A model generated the notes under the pieces. That model ran no database searches, had not been told where the DNA came from, and worked only from the letters and a program-made list of their open reading frames with translations. From Rhodopila globiformis (GTDB lineage Bacteria > Pseudomonadota > Alphaproteobacteria > Acetobacterales > Acetobacteraceae), in NCBI RefSeq assembly GCF_002937115.1, contig NZ_NHRY01000182.1, positions 7,501-56,218 on the forward strand: a stretch of 48,718 bases of DNA, given 5' to 3'. The translations under genes were made by a program, and so were the position numbers. Shown here piece after piece: positions 27,227 to 35,713 of the stretch (positions within the stretch are counted from its first letter, which is position 1; every line of letters starts with the position of its first letter).

Positions 27227-27312
27227 CTCGTCATGGCCGGGCGTGTCCCGGCCATCTGCGCTGCAACGGCGGGGGGTGGATGGCCGGGACTATCGCCCGG
27301 CCATGACGAGGA
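27227..27312. repeat. REP-type palindrome (60-bp dispersed unit)
   Basis: Outer arms CCTCGTCATGGCCGGGCG (27227-27244) and CGCCCGGCCATGACGAGG (27295-27312) are perfectly inverted. The internal 27231-27290 segment is repeated at 39598-39657 with 58 of 60 identical. It lies between two same-strand genes and could be a transcript stem-loop or a mobile REP element. Confidence 0.9.
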
Positions 27313-27384
27313 AGTAACGGCCGCCGGACATCTTCCCGCGATCGCCGCCGTTCCGGTCCAGACACAAGCAAGGATGATACCCGC

Positions 27385-29010
27385 ATGACATCCCGACTCC
27401 GCGGCGCCGACATCGTGACGCGAACCCTGGAACGCGCCGGCCACACCGACATCTTCACCCTGTCGGGCAACCACATCATGTCGCTGTTCGACGCGGCGCT
27501 GGAGACGAAACTGCGGCTGATGCACGTCCGGCACGAGGCCGCTGCCGTGCACATGGCGGATGCGTATGGACGGCTGACCGGACGCCCGGGCATCGCCTGG
27601 GTCACCGGCGGCCCCGGCCATGCCAATGCCGTCGGCGCGCTGTTCACCGCGTTGGGGCAGGAAAGCCCGATGGTGCTGATCTCCGGCCATACCGAGACCG
27701 ACCAGCTTGGCCGCGGCGGCTTCCAGGAACTGCGCCAGGTTGACATGGCCGCGCCGGTGACGAAGGCGGCGTGGATGGCCACCGATACCACCCGCGTCGG
27801 CCTGGACGTGGCGAAGGCGATCCGGCTGGCGACAACGGGACGGCCGGGGCCGGTGCATCTCAGCCTGCCCTCGGACGTGCTGGACGCAACGGTTGCCGCG
27901 GACGCCGTGATCTGGCCTGAAGAAACGGATTTCGCCGCGGCGCCGGCACCGCTGGCCGAGGCCGCCGCCGATGCCGTGCTGGCGCTGCTGGCGACGGCGC
28001 AGCGGCCGCTGGTCATCGGCACGCCGGGGCTGGCGACGCGGCCCGGCCGGGCGTTGCTGCGGCGGATTGAAACCACCTTGTCGATCCCGGCTGTCATCAG
28101 CGAGAGCCCGCGCGCCTTCAACGACGCCAGCCTGGGCGCCTATGCGGACGTGGCGAAGCGCGCCGACATGGTGCTGCTACTGGGCAAGGCGCTGGACTTT
28201 ACCCTGAAGTTCGGCGGCGCGCCGTTCCCGGCCGAATGCCGTTTCGTCGCCGTCGATCCGGACGGCGCGATCCTGGATCGCGCGGCATGGTCGCGCGGCC
28301 TGGCATTCGGCTGTGTCGCCGATACTTGGCCCGCCGCCGAAATGTTGCTGGCGCGCGGCGCCGGGCGCGGCCTTGGCGATGCGGCCTGGCTGGCCGAGGC
28401 CCGGTCGTGCCTCGACGATCGCCCGGCGGAATGGGCGGACCTGGCATCGCCGGGGAAGTTGCATCCGGCACAGGTTTTCCGCGCGCTGCAGCCGATGCTC
28501 GACCGCCATCCGGACAGCATCCTGGTCGCCGACGGCGGCGAGTTCGCGCAGTGGGGGCAAAGTATCCTGCGCAACGACCGCCGCATAATCAACGGCGTCG
28601 CTGGGTCCATCGGCTCCTCGCTGCCGATGGCCGCAGGCGCGCGGGTGGTGGAACGGGTGGCGCCGATTTTCGCCGTGCTGGGCGACGGCACCTTCGGCTT
28701 CCATATGGCGGAAATCGAAACGGCTGCGCGGCTGGGCCTGCCCTATGTCGCTATCGTTGGCAGCGATTGCCGCTGGAATGCCGAGCACAACCTGCAAGTC
28801 CGCGACTACGGCCCCAACCGCGCGCATGGCTGCGAACTGAGCGCGGCGCGGTATGACCTCGTCGCCACTGCCCTTGGCGGCCACGGCGAGTTCGTGACAC
28901 GTGCGGACGAACTGTCCGGCGCGATCGAACGGTCACTGGCGAGCGCCACGCCGGCGGTGGTGAACGTCATGATTGAAAGCATCCCGTCCCCTGTCCTGCG
29001 GCGGAGCTGA
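27385..29010 (+). CDS. Thiamin-diphosphate-dependent enzyme (acetolactate synthase / 2-hydroxyacyl-CoA lyase-like)
   Basis: Decarboxylase/ligase-type ThDP enzyme of 541 residues with the three usual domains. The N-terminal domain has the cofactor-activating Glu in HVRHEAAAVHMADAYGRLTG, and GGFQELRQVDM near residue 112. The central domain includes RPLVIGTPGLATRPGRALL. The C-terminal ThDP motif runs from GDGTFGFHMAEIETAARLGL to the terminal Asn of SDCRWN. Length and domain order suit acetolactate synthase large subunit, oxalyl-CoA decarboxylase or 2-hydroxyacyl-CoA lyase. With a class III CoA-transferase next door, a CoA-ester substrate is likely, but this is inference from context. Confidence 0.87.
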   Translation: MTSRLRGADIVTRTLERAGHTDIFTLSGNHIMSLFDAALETKLRLMHVRHEAAAVHMADAYGRLTGRPGIAWVTGGPGHANAVGALFTALGQESPMVLISGHTETDQLGRGGFQELRQVDMAAPVTKAAWMATDTTRVGLDVAKAIRLATTGRPGPVHLSLPSDVLDATVAADAVIWPEETDFAAAPAPLAEAAADAVLALLATAQRPLVIGTPGLATRPGRALLRRIETTLSIPAVISESPRAFNDASLGAYADVAKRADMVLLLGKALDFTLKFGGAPFPAECRFVAVDPDGAILDRAAWSRGLAFGCVADTWPAAEMLLARGAGRGLGDAAWLAEARSCLDDRPAEWADLASPGKLHPAQVFRALQPMLDRHPDSILVADGGEFAQWGQSILRNDRRIINGVAGSIGSSLPMAAGARVVERVAPIFAVLGDGTFGFHMAEIETAARLGLPYVAIVGSDCRWNAEHNLQVRDYGPNRAHGCELSAARYDLVATALGGHGEFVTRADELSGAIERSLASATPAVVNVMIESIPSPVLRRS

Positions 29011-29132
29011 CCGATGCGCCTGGGTCGCATTTCCAGGCTGGGGAAACGTATCCGGGAGACTTGGTAATCCGCCGACGATTGACGCCTCCCTGGCCGCACT
29101 GCACCGTGCCGGACAACAACCGGAGGATCGCG

Positions 29133-30320
29133 ATGGCCCGCCCGTTCGAAGGCATCCGCATCATCGACATCACCCACGTGCTCGCGGGCCCGTTCGCCGC
29201 CTACCAGCTTGCGCTGATGGGTGCCGACGTCATCAAGGTCGAGGATCCGAACGACCCCGACCAGAGCCGCGATTCCGGCACCGACAACGACCTGAACCAT
29301 GCCGGCATGGGCACCGGGTTCCTGACCCAGGGTTCGAACAAGCGCGCCATCACGCTGAACCTCAAGACGGAACAGGGCCGCGCCATCCTGAAGAAGCTGG
29401 TCGCCACCGCCGACGTGCTGGTGGAGAATTACCGGCCCGGCGCGTTCGAGGCGCTCGGCCTGGGCTACGAACACCTGCGCGCGATCAATCCGACGCTGAT
29501 CTATGCCTCGTTTTCCGCCTTCGGCCAGGGCGGGCCGAAGCGGGAGCGCACCGCCTACGACCACGTCATCCAGTCCACCTCCGGCATCATGGCGATGACG
29601 GGTACGCCGGATGCCAACCCGATCAAAATCGGCGCCCCGGCGATCGATTACGCTACCGGCACGATGGGCGCGTATGCCTTGTCGGCGGCGCTGTTCCAGC
29701 GCGAGCGCACCGGCCAGGGCCAGCGCATCGACATGGCGATGCTGGACGTGGCGATGATCCTGATGGCGAGCCACGTCACCGGCTACCTGCGCAACGGCAC
29801 CCATCCGAAGCCGTCGGGCAACCGCACCGGCCATGCGACGTCGATGGCCTATCAAACCGCTGACGGCATCGTCATGCTCGGCGCCTCCAACCTGCGGCAG
29901 CAGAAGCGGTTGTGGACGGTGCTGGAGCGGCCCGACATGATCAAGCGCAGCAACGACGAACGCCATGCGGATCACGACCGGGAGGAGCAGGTGCTGGCGG
30001 CGATCATGCTGACCCGCACGGCCGCCGACTGGGAATCCTGGCTGCAGGACCGCCACGTTCCCGCCTCACGCGTGCGGACGATGCGGGAGGCGCTGGACGA
30101 CCCGCAGCTTGCCTCGCGCGGCGTGCTGCATCGTTTCGACAGCGCGCCGGGCGTGGACGGGCCGTTCTCCGTCCCCGTCGCTGCCTTCACCTTCGCCCAT
30201 GGCGGGCCCCATGCCGATCGGCCGCCGGCAAGGGTGGGGGAACATACGGATGAGGTGCTGGGGGAACTGGGCTACAGTGCGGAGCAGATCACGAAATTCC
30301 GCGTGAAACGAATTATTTGA
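29133..30320 (+). CDS. Class III CoA-transferase (CaiB/BaiF family)
   Basis: Moves CoA between carboxylic acids through an aspartyl anhydride intermediate. 395 residues. The opening GIRIIDITHVLAGPFAAYQLALMGADVIKVE is characteristic. VENYRPGAFEALGLGYEHL and the presumed catalytic Asp in GAPAIDYATGTMGAYALSAAL follow, then GQRIDMAMLDVAM. CGGAGG 7 nt before ATG 29133 decides the start over a TTG further up. It follows the ThDP gene by 122 bp and its stop is 14 bp before the next start. The adjacency recalls oxc-frc oxalate modules, but sequence alone does not show oxalate specificity. Confidence 0.92.
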   Translation: MARPFEGIRIIDITHVLAGPFAAYQLALMGADVIKVEDPNDPDQSRDSGTDNDLNHAGMGTGFLTQGSNKRAITLNLKTEQGRAILKKLVATADVLVENYRPGAFEALGLGYEHLRAINPTLIYASFSAFGQGGPKRERTAYDHVIQSTSGIMAMTGTPDANPIKIGAPAIDYATGTMGAYALSAALFQRERTGQGQRIDMAMLDVAMILMASHVTGYLRNGTHPKPSGNRTGHATSMAYQTADGIVMLGASNLRQQKRLWTVLERPDMIKRSNDERHADHDREEQVLAAIMLTRTAADWESWLQDRHVPASRVRTMREALDDPQLASRGVLHRFDSAPGVDGPFSVPVAAFTFAHGGPHADRPPARVGEHTDEVLGELGYSAEQITKFRVKRII

Positions 30321-30334
30321 ACAGGATGGGAACA

Positions 30335-31198
30335 ATGCAACTCGGACGCCTGGGGGCGTGGTACGCGCCCGACAAGCTCAACGGCCCGGCGCAGATCGCC
30401 GCCCTCGTCAAGACTGTGGAGTCGCTGGGATACGATACGCTGTGGTATCCTGAAGCGCGCGGCTATGAGTCATTCTCCGTCGCCGGATTCATGCTGTCGC
30501 AGACGTCGAAGCTGAAGCTCGGCAGTTCCATCGCCTCGATCTACGCGCGCGATGCGTTCACCGCGCGGCGGGGCATGATCAGCCTGAACGACCTGTATGG
30601 CGGCCGCTTCATCCTGGGCCTGGGCGTCAGCCACGTGCCGATGGTCGAAGGCCTGCGCGGCCACACCTACGAAAAGCCGGTGCCGGCGATGCGGCGCTAC
30701 CTGGAGGGCATCGTCAAGGGTGACGCCAAGGCGGCGGAATTTCCGGTCTGCATCGCCGCCCTGCGGCCGCTGATGCTGAAGTTGGCGGCGCAGATGGCCC
30801 ACGGGGCGCTGCCGTACAACACCATCCCCCGGCACACCGCCGAGGCGGCGAAGATCCTCGGCCCCGGCAAGTGGCTGGCGGTCGAGCAGAAAGTGACGAT
30901 CGAAACCGATCCGCTGCGGGCGCGGGCGCTGGGGCGCGAGGAACTGTCCCGCTACATGGTGCTGGACAACTACCGCAACGCCTGGCTGGGCATGGGCTTC
31001 ACCGAGGCGGACCTGGCGAACGGCGGCTCGGATGCCTTCATCGACCAGATGGTGCTGTGGGGCTCGGCCGATCAGGTGAAGGCGAAGCTGAAGGCGCATT
31101 TCGATGCCGGCGCGACGCATGTGGCGATCCAGCCGGTGCATCCGGTTGGCGACACCGCGGCGCGGGATGCGATCCTGAAGGCGCTGGCGGATACCTAG
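30335..31198 (+). CDS. LLM-class flavin-dependent oxidoreductase (MSMEG_4141-like)
   Basis: Luciferase-like monooxygenase/reductase of about 287 residues. It starts LGRLGAWYAPDKLNGP, then LGYDTLWYPEARGYESF, SSIASIYARDAFTARRG and RFILGLGVSHVPMVEGLRGHTYEKPV, the last being very typical of the F420-type MSMEG_4141 subfamily. The cofactor is probably FMN or F420; I see no F420 biosynthesis genes here. ATG 30335 has AGGA 8 nt upstream; ATG 30326 and TTG 30317 are in-frame alternatives. The gene is tightly linked to the CoA-transferase gene. Confidence 0.88.
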   Translation: MQLGRLGAWYAPDKLNGPAQIAALVKTVESLGYDTLWYPEARGYESFSVAGFMLSQTSKLKLGSSIASIYARDAFTARRGMISLNDLYGGRFILGLGVSHVPMVEGLRGHTYEKPVPAMRRYLEGIVKGDAKAAEFPVCIAALRPLMLKLAAQMAHGALPYNTIPRHTAEAAKILGPGKWLAVEQKVTIETDPLRARALGREELSRYMVLDNYRNAWLGMGFTEADLANGGSDAFIDQMVLWGSADQVKAKLKAHFDAGATHVAIQPVHPVGDTAARDAILKALADT

Positions 31199-31234
31199 AC
31201 CCCGACGCACCCTATGACAGAAGGAAACCCGCCG

Positions 31235-31636
31235 ATGTTGGACAAGGCCTATCCCGTGACGCATAGCGACGCCGAGTGGCGCCGCCTCCTGACTCCCGAG
31301 CAGTACTACGTGATGCGCGGCCACGGCACCGAGATGCCCGGAAGCTGCGCCCTGCTGCATGAGAAGCGCCCCGGCCGCTTCACCTGCGCCGGCTGCGGCC
31401 AGCCATTGTTCGAATCGAAACTGAAATTCGAGAGCGGCACCGGCTGGCCAAGCTTCAACGATCCGGTCGAGGGCGCGGTGGAGACCTCGGTGGACCGCAG
31501 CCACGGCATGATCCGCACCGAGGTGCATTGCGCCACCTGCGGCAGCCATCTCGGCCACGTCTTCAACGACGGGCCGCCGCCCACGGGCCTGCGCTACTGC
31601 ATCAACGGCGTGGCGATGAACTTCAAGGCGGAGTGA
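31235..31636 (+). CDS. msrB: Peptide-methionine (R)-S-oxide reductase
   Basis: Repairs methionine-R-sulfoxide in proteins. 133 residues from ATG 31235 (AAGGAA 8 nt upstream), or 140 from ATG 31214. The structural zinc is bound by two CxxC pairs (CAGC, CATC). The substrate region is FESGTGWPSF, then GHVFNDGP. The catalytic Cys is in RYCINGVAMNF. It lies 36 bp after the LLM gene and may be cotranscribed with it. Confidence 0.95.
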   Translation: MLDKAYPVTHSDAEWRRLLTPEQYYVMRGHGTEMPGSCALLHEKRPGRFTCAGCGQPLFESKLKFESGTGWPSFNDPVEGAVETSVDRSHGMIRTEVHCATCGSHLGHVFNDGPPPTGLRYCINGVAMNFKAE

Positions 31637-31731
31637 CGCCGATCGGCGGCCGGGTCCGTTGCTTGTCCGTCATGGCCGGGCGTGTCCTCGTGCGTATCAG
31701 GATAAGCGAACTGGCAGAGCAAGAGCTTCGC

Positions 31732-31774
31732 CCTCACCGTCATGGCCGGGACACGCCCGGCCATGACGGTGAGG
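31732..31774. repeat. Perfect 19-bp REP hairpin between convergent genes
   Basis: CCTCACCGTCATGGCCGGG (31732-31750), loop ACACG, then CCCGGCCATGACGGTGAGG (31756-31774). It lies between the convergent msrB and diguanylate cyclase genes. Outside it, TCAGGATAAG (31697-31706) is inverted at 31812-31821, making a nested structure of about 125 bp. It could terminate or protect both transcripts, though it lacks a T-run. Confidence 0.88.
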
Positions 31775-31855
31775 CAATGGACCGGGCGCCCAATCCTTCT
31801 CCAGCCGTCGTCTTATCCTGACACGCGCGGCCACGACGGCGAGGAAACGGACCCG

Positions 31856-33115
31856 CTACGCCGCCATGACGACGCAGTCCCGGCCGTTCCGCTTCGCGGT
31901 ATAAAGCGCCGTGTCGGCCCGATGAACCAGGTTTTCGATGCTCTCGCCCTGGCCGATGGCGCCGCCGATGCTGACAGTCATCCTGATCACGCCGTTCCGG
32001 GTCGGGACGCTGGCATGGCGGATCGCTTCGCGCAGGCGCTCGGCTGTGGCGGTCGCCTGATCGAGGTCGGTGCTGGGCAGCAGAACCAGGAACTCCTCGC
32101 CGCCCCAGCGGACGACGGGTTGCGTCTCCGCCAGCGTCGCCTTGCAGGCATTGACAAGCGCGCACAGCGCCCGGTCGCCGGCCTCATGCGAGTAGCGGTC
32201 ATTGATCGATTTGAAATGATCGATATCCAGCAGCAGAATTCCCGGGCGCTGACCGCCGGTCACGGACTCGTCCAGCGCCTTGACGATGCAGCTTTCGCCG
32301 TAGCGCCGGTTGAAGGCGCCGGTCAACGGATCGGTGGTGGCGAAACGACGCAGCTCGTCCTCGACGCGCTTGCGCTCGGTCATGTCGCGTGACACGACAA
32401 CGAACCCACGCAACGCCTTTTCGCCGTCAGGCAGGATAGTGATCACCGAGTTCGCCCAGAACCGCGAGCCATCGCGGCGGAGGCACCAGCCCTCGGTTTC
32501 AACCGAACCGTTCTGCCGGGCCCTGGACAGCAGCACGGCAGGCAGCCGATCCTGCCGGTCTTCCGCAACGAAAAACATGTCCAGCGAGCGGCCCAGCACG
32601 TCCTCGGGACGCCACCCGCCGAATTGCGCGAGCGACTGGTTCCACTCGTCGATGATGCCGTCGAGGCTGACGGTGTAGATCGCGTATTCCCGCACATTGG
32701 CGAAAATTGCCCGGAAGCGCTCCTGGTCCCGCTGCAGTTGCTGCTCCCGCTCGTCCAGCGCGGTCACGTCCTCCAGCACGGCCATATGCAGGTCGCCGTG
32801 GATGCGGCGCACGGTCAGCGCCAGCACGAACCGGCGCCCGCCGGCGGTGACGGCGCAACGGCTGTGGTCCACAATCGGCCCTTCGGACTCGGGGAATTCA
32901 CGCACCTGCCGGGCCAGGTCCGGCACGAGCGGCGCCAGCGCGGCATAGGCGTTGGACAAATCGCCCGCAGGGTTCAGCGGCACCAGCAACTGCGCGGCCA
33001 GCGGGCTGACCAGCTCGATCGCCCCGTTCGACTGGAACTGCAACAGCCCGACCGGCGCGACGTAGAGAAACTGAGTCAGTACCTCGAGAGACTCGCGGGT
33101 TTGATCAGCATTCAC
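31856..33115 (-). CDS. PAS-PAS-GGDEF diguanylate cyclase
   Basis: Predicted c-di-GMP synthase of 419 residues, soluble. The N-terminal PAS-like domain (FLYVAPVGLLQFQSNGAIELVSP, about residues 17-120) is followed by a coiled coil (DEREQQLQRDQERF). The second PAS is FRAIFANVREYAIYTVSLDGIIDEWNQSL with its PAC end (GFVVVSRDMTERKRVEDEL). The GGDEF domain begins TTDPLTGAFNRRYG and has an intact GGEEF loop near residue 338, so it should be active. An I-site RxxD is not obvious. The start is GTG 33115, which lies inside the last codons of the PYP-like gene (11-bp overlap), so translation is coupled. Its input is plausibly the PYP-like protein. Confidence 0.92.
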   Translation of the reverse strand: MNADQTRESLEVLTQFLYVAPVGLLQFQSNGAIELVSPLAAQLLVPLNPAGDLSNAYAALAPLVPDLARQVREFPESEGPIVDHSRCAVTAGGRRFVLALTVRRIHGDLHMAVLEDVTALDEREQQLQRDQERFRAIFANVREYAIYTVSLDGIIDEWNQSLAQFGGWRPEDVLGRSLDMFFVAEDRQDRLPAVLLSRARQNGSVETEGWCLRRDGSRFWANSVITILPDGEKALRGFVVVSRDMTERKRVEDELRRFATTDPLTGAFNRRYGESCIVKALDESVTGGQRPGILLLDIDHFKSINDRYSHEAGDRALCALVNACKATLAETQPVVRWGGEEFLVLLPSTDLDQATATAERLREAIRHASVPTRNGVIRMTVSIGGAIGQGESIENLVHRADTALYTAKRNGRDCVVMAA

Positions 33116-33491
33116 CAGGCATCCGCCTCTCGACGATCAGGTACATGCGCCGCGCGTCAGGCCGCTTGAGCAGGCGCAGCCGCACCGGCGTCGGCGCCAT
33201 GCGCAGCGTGAACACGTAGCCGATGGTGGCGTCGAGCTCGGCCTCCTGAACGAAGCGCTCGGCGACCATGTAGTTGTTGGTGCAGGGCGCGACAGAGGAA
33301 AAGAAATGGCGCCCGATGACCCGTTCGGGACGCAGACCCGCAATGGTGGACTCCGCCTTGTTGTAGGCAACGACGATCCCGTCAGGCGCCATCGCGACGA
33401 CGCCGAACGGAAGCGTGTCGAGATCCTGGTCCGACGCGGTTTCCAGCCACGCGATCAGCCCGGGATCTGCAAACGCCGGTTGTGATGTCAT
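33105..33491 (-). CDS. Photoactive-yellow-protein (PYP) homologue
   Basis: Small PAS photoreceptor-like protein of 128 residues, compared with 125 for Halorhodospira PYP. From ATG 33491 it aligns with one extra residue. LPFGVVAMAPDG matches the LAFGAIQLDGDG region. YNKAE supplies Tyr43 and Glu47 (PYP Tyr42, Glu46). SVAPCTNNYM supplies Cys70 (PYP Cys69, the thioester site for p-coumaric acid). VIGRHFF matches VIGKNFF. The position equivalent to Thr50 is Ala51 and that of Arg52 is Leu53, so the pocket is not fully canonical. A TTG 33539 start would add 16 residues and seems less likely. The gene overlaps the diguanylate cyclase gene. No p-coumarate-forming enzyme (TAL) or ligase is in the window, so chromophore loading is unproven. 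Confidence 0.85.
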   Translation of the reverse strand: MTSQPAFADPGLIAWLETASDQDLDTLPFGVVAMAPDGIVVAYNKAESTIAGLRPERVIGRHFFSSVAPCTNNYMVAERFVQEAELDATIGYVFTLRMAPTPVRLRLLKRPDARRMYLIVERRMPGEC

Positions 33492-33701
33492 GACATGAAC
33501 CTGCCTGAACGGAAACCTGGAAATCGCTGCCAGGAACAAGCTCTATGTCACTCTGGAACGAATTTCATCCGCCGTTTCAATGCAATTTGTAACGAAAGAT
33601 GCAGCAACCCGCCGACACCGCCGCTCACATCATGACGTATTCCGGACAGCGGCCCGGCGCAGGGGCGGTTTCCCCCGGCTGCCTGGCCGCCAATCGCCTG
33701 C

Positions 33702-34490
33702 CTACACGCTCAGGGTCCGGCGCATGAAGGCGGTGCGGGCCTGCGCGCCCGCCATCAGGAAGGCGGCATCCTGGCCCGAGAGCACGAAGCGGGCGCCCAT
33801 CTCAATGTAGCGCGGCATGATCGCCTCGTTGTAGATGCCCGCCATGCCGGGGAATTTTCCATGCCTGCGGCAGGCGGCGATCATCGTCCGATACGCCTCG
33901 GCCAGGCGGTCATGGCCGAAATCGCCGGGGATGCCCATCTCGGCGCACAAATCGTTGGAGCCGATCAGCAGCACGTCGATGCCGGGGACGGCGGCGATCT
34001 CGTCGGCGTTGGCGATCGCCGCCGGCGTTTCCAGCATCACCACCGTCAGGTTGGCGGCGTTCAGCGCCGTCACCGCGTCGCCGGTGGCGAGCTTGCCCAA
34101 CTGGTAGTGCGGCCCCCAGCCGCCGACCGAGCGGTGGCCGACGGGCGGGTATTTCAGTTTTTCAACGACTTCCCGCGCCTCGGCGGCGGTGTCGACGTGC
34201 GGCATGACGATGCCCAGCGCGCCGTTGTCCAGCGCCCGGGTGGCAATCGCATACTGCCCGTTCGGCACGCGGGCGATCGGCGTGATGCCGGCATCCAGCG
34301 CCGCGGCCGAGATCTGCGCGCAGGCGTCCAGCGACATGGTGCCGTGCTCCATGTCGAGGAACAGCCAGTCGAAGCCGGCGACGGCCATCATTTTCGCGAT
34401 CTCGACGCTGCGCGTGGTGCGGATGCCGACGCCGAGCGACAGGTGGCCCTGTTCCAGCTTCTCGCGGGCGACGTTGCGGACGGGGGTCAT
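33702..34490 (-). CDS. HpaI-family class II aldolase
   Basis: Pyruvate-type aldolase of 262 residues (2-dehydro-3-deoxyglucarate / 4-hydroxy-2-oxoheptanedioate aldolase group). Features: LGVGIRTTRSVEIAKMMAVAGFDWLFLDMEHGTMS (Glu/His metal region), PIARVPNG, GIVMPHVDTAAEA, VMLETPAAIAN, and DVLLIGSNDLCAEMG. It probably cleaves or forms 2-oxo-acid aldols with a divalent metal. It lies 13 bp downstream of the PhyH-type dioxygenase gene on the same strand, so the two likely act on one substrate. A start at ATG 34490 fits. Confidence 0.9.
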   Translation of the reverse strand: MTPVRNVAREKLEQGHLSLGVGIRTTRSVEIAKMMAVAGFDWLFLDMEHGTMSLDACAQISAAALDAGITPIARVPNGQYAIATRALDNGALGIVMPHVDTAAEAREVVEKLKYPPVGHRSVGGWGPHYQLGKLATGDAVTALNAANLTVVMLETPAAIANADEIAAVPGIDVLLIGSNDLCAEMGIPGDFGHDRLAEAYRTMIAACRRHGKFPGMAGIYNEAIMPRYIEMGARFVLSGQDAAFLMAGAQARTAFMRRTLSV

Positions 34491-34503
34491 GCGGCGGCCT
34501 CCT

Positions 34504-35385
34504 TTACTGTGCCAGCGCCGGTTCGGGGCGGGCGAAGAAGCGGGTCTTCATGCCCTTCTGGTTTTCGTACAAGGAGCCTTGCAGCGTGGCCGGCGGCAGC
34601 GGCAGGCGCACCGGCGCGGGGGCGAGGCGCGGCTGCTTCGGCTCGCCCGCTACCATCAGCGCATCATACGCCGCGATCCCGGCGGGAAAGCCGAGCAGCG
34701 GCCAGGCGTCGGCGGCGCGGAACTGGAACAGCAGCAGGCGGCGGTCGCGGTCTGACACGTTGGGCGCCGAGCCGTGCACCGCGCGCACGTGGTGCACGGT
34801 GATCGAGCCCGCTTTGCCCAGCAGCGGAATCGCCTTGGCATAATCAACGTCGTTGCGTGACGGGTCCATCGCGCCGCAGAACGTGCCATCGGCGTGGTGG
34901 TCGAAGATCGGCCCCCTGTGGCTGCCGGGGATGATCATCAGCGGGCCGTTCTCCATCGCCATGTCGTCGAACATCACGCCGACGGCGGCGAGGTTGTCGT
35001 TGGTGTGGGGATAGAACGCCCAGTCCTGGTGCCACTCGACCGGCGCGCCGAAGCCGGCGCACTTCATGTTCAGCTTGGCGGTGTCGAAGCGGATGTCCGG
35101 CCCCCACAGCGCTTGCAGCACGGCAATGATCTTCGGATGCCGCACCAGCGCGGCATAGGCGGGATCGTGCAGGTGCGGCGCCTTGATGCGGCGGACGCGC
35201 GGGGCTTCGGGGGTGTGGCTGTCTTCCAGGTCGTAGATCTCGGTATGGCCGGACAGGCCGCGGGCGCGTTGCACGAAGCCGTCGGTGACGCCGCTCAGGG
35301 TGCGGACTTCCTCGGGCGACAGCACGTCAGGCACGACGATGGCGCCGATGTCGTTGTACTCCGCGATCTGCGCTTGGGTCAGCAT
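34504..35385 (-). CDS. Phytanoyl-CoA dioxygenase (PhyH) family protein
   Basis: Fe(II)/2-oxoglutarate-dependent oxygenase-like protein of 293 residues. The metal-binding HxD is in VEWHQDWAFYPHTNDN and the distal His in HHVRAVHGSAPN, followed by the Arg of RRLLLFQFRAADAW. MENGPLMIIPGSHRGP is typical of PhyH. GGAGGAAA just before ATG 35385 sets the start over the longer open frame. It should hydroxylate a carbon near a carboxyl or CoA group. It is cotranscribed with the HpaI-type aldolase. Confidence 0.9.
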   Translation of the reverse strand: MLTQAQIAEYNDIGAIVVPDVLSPEEVRTLSGVTDGFVQRARGLSGHTEIYDLEDSHTPEAPRVRRIKAPHLHDPAYAALVRHPKIIAVLQALWGPDIRFDTAKLNMKCAGFGAPVEWHQDWAFYPHTNDNLAAVGVMFDDMAMENGPLMIIPGSHRGPIFDHHADGTFCGAMDPSRNDVDYAKAIPLLGKAGSITVHHVRAVHGSAPNVSDRDRRLLLFQFRAADAWPLLGFPAGIAAYDALMVAGEPKQPRLAPAPVRLPLPPATLQGSLYENQKGMKTRFFARPEPALAQ

Positions 35386-35713
35386 TGGTTTCCTCCGTTC
35401 CTTTGCCGGGGAGGCTACACCGGTGGGGCATGGGGGTCGAGGCGGGCGGCTGTCACCTGGATCGCGAACCAGGCCGATACGGAACCCCAACCGGCTGGTT
35501 CCGGCGCCCCGGCTATGGCAACATGCGGCGAACAGGTTATGCAGACGTCATTCGCTGGCTGTCATCGTCGCGGGCTTCGGCGAGGTAACCAATCCGGATT
35601 GCTTGCCTGGGACAAACCGCGATGATTGCGGCGTCACGCTGCATGAACCCGAAGAAAGGCTTTGAAAATGTTGAGCGCAAACCCCGATCATTATCTCGGC
35701 AAGGCCTGACCCC
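35386..35713. other. Intergenic region with a 13-codon frame before thiE
   Basis: No full gene. Immediately before thiE, ATG 35668 to TGA 35709 reads [13 protein letters not shown], with AAAGG upstream. The in-frame sequence before it (RRKALK) also looks coding. It may be a tiny leader translated into thiE or the decayed end of a lost gene. I see no THI-box consensus that I can confirm. Confidence 0.3.

Noticed and set aside
27385-30320. Oxalate degradation pair (oxc-frc)
   Set aside because: The adjacency fits, but neither sequence shows features specific enough to call oxalyl-CoA decarboxylase or formyl-CoA transferase.
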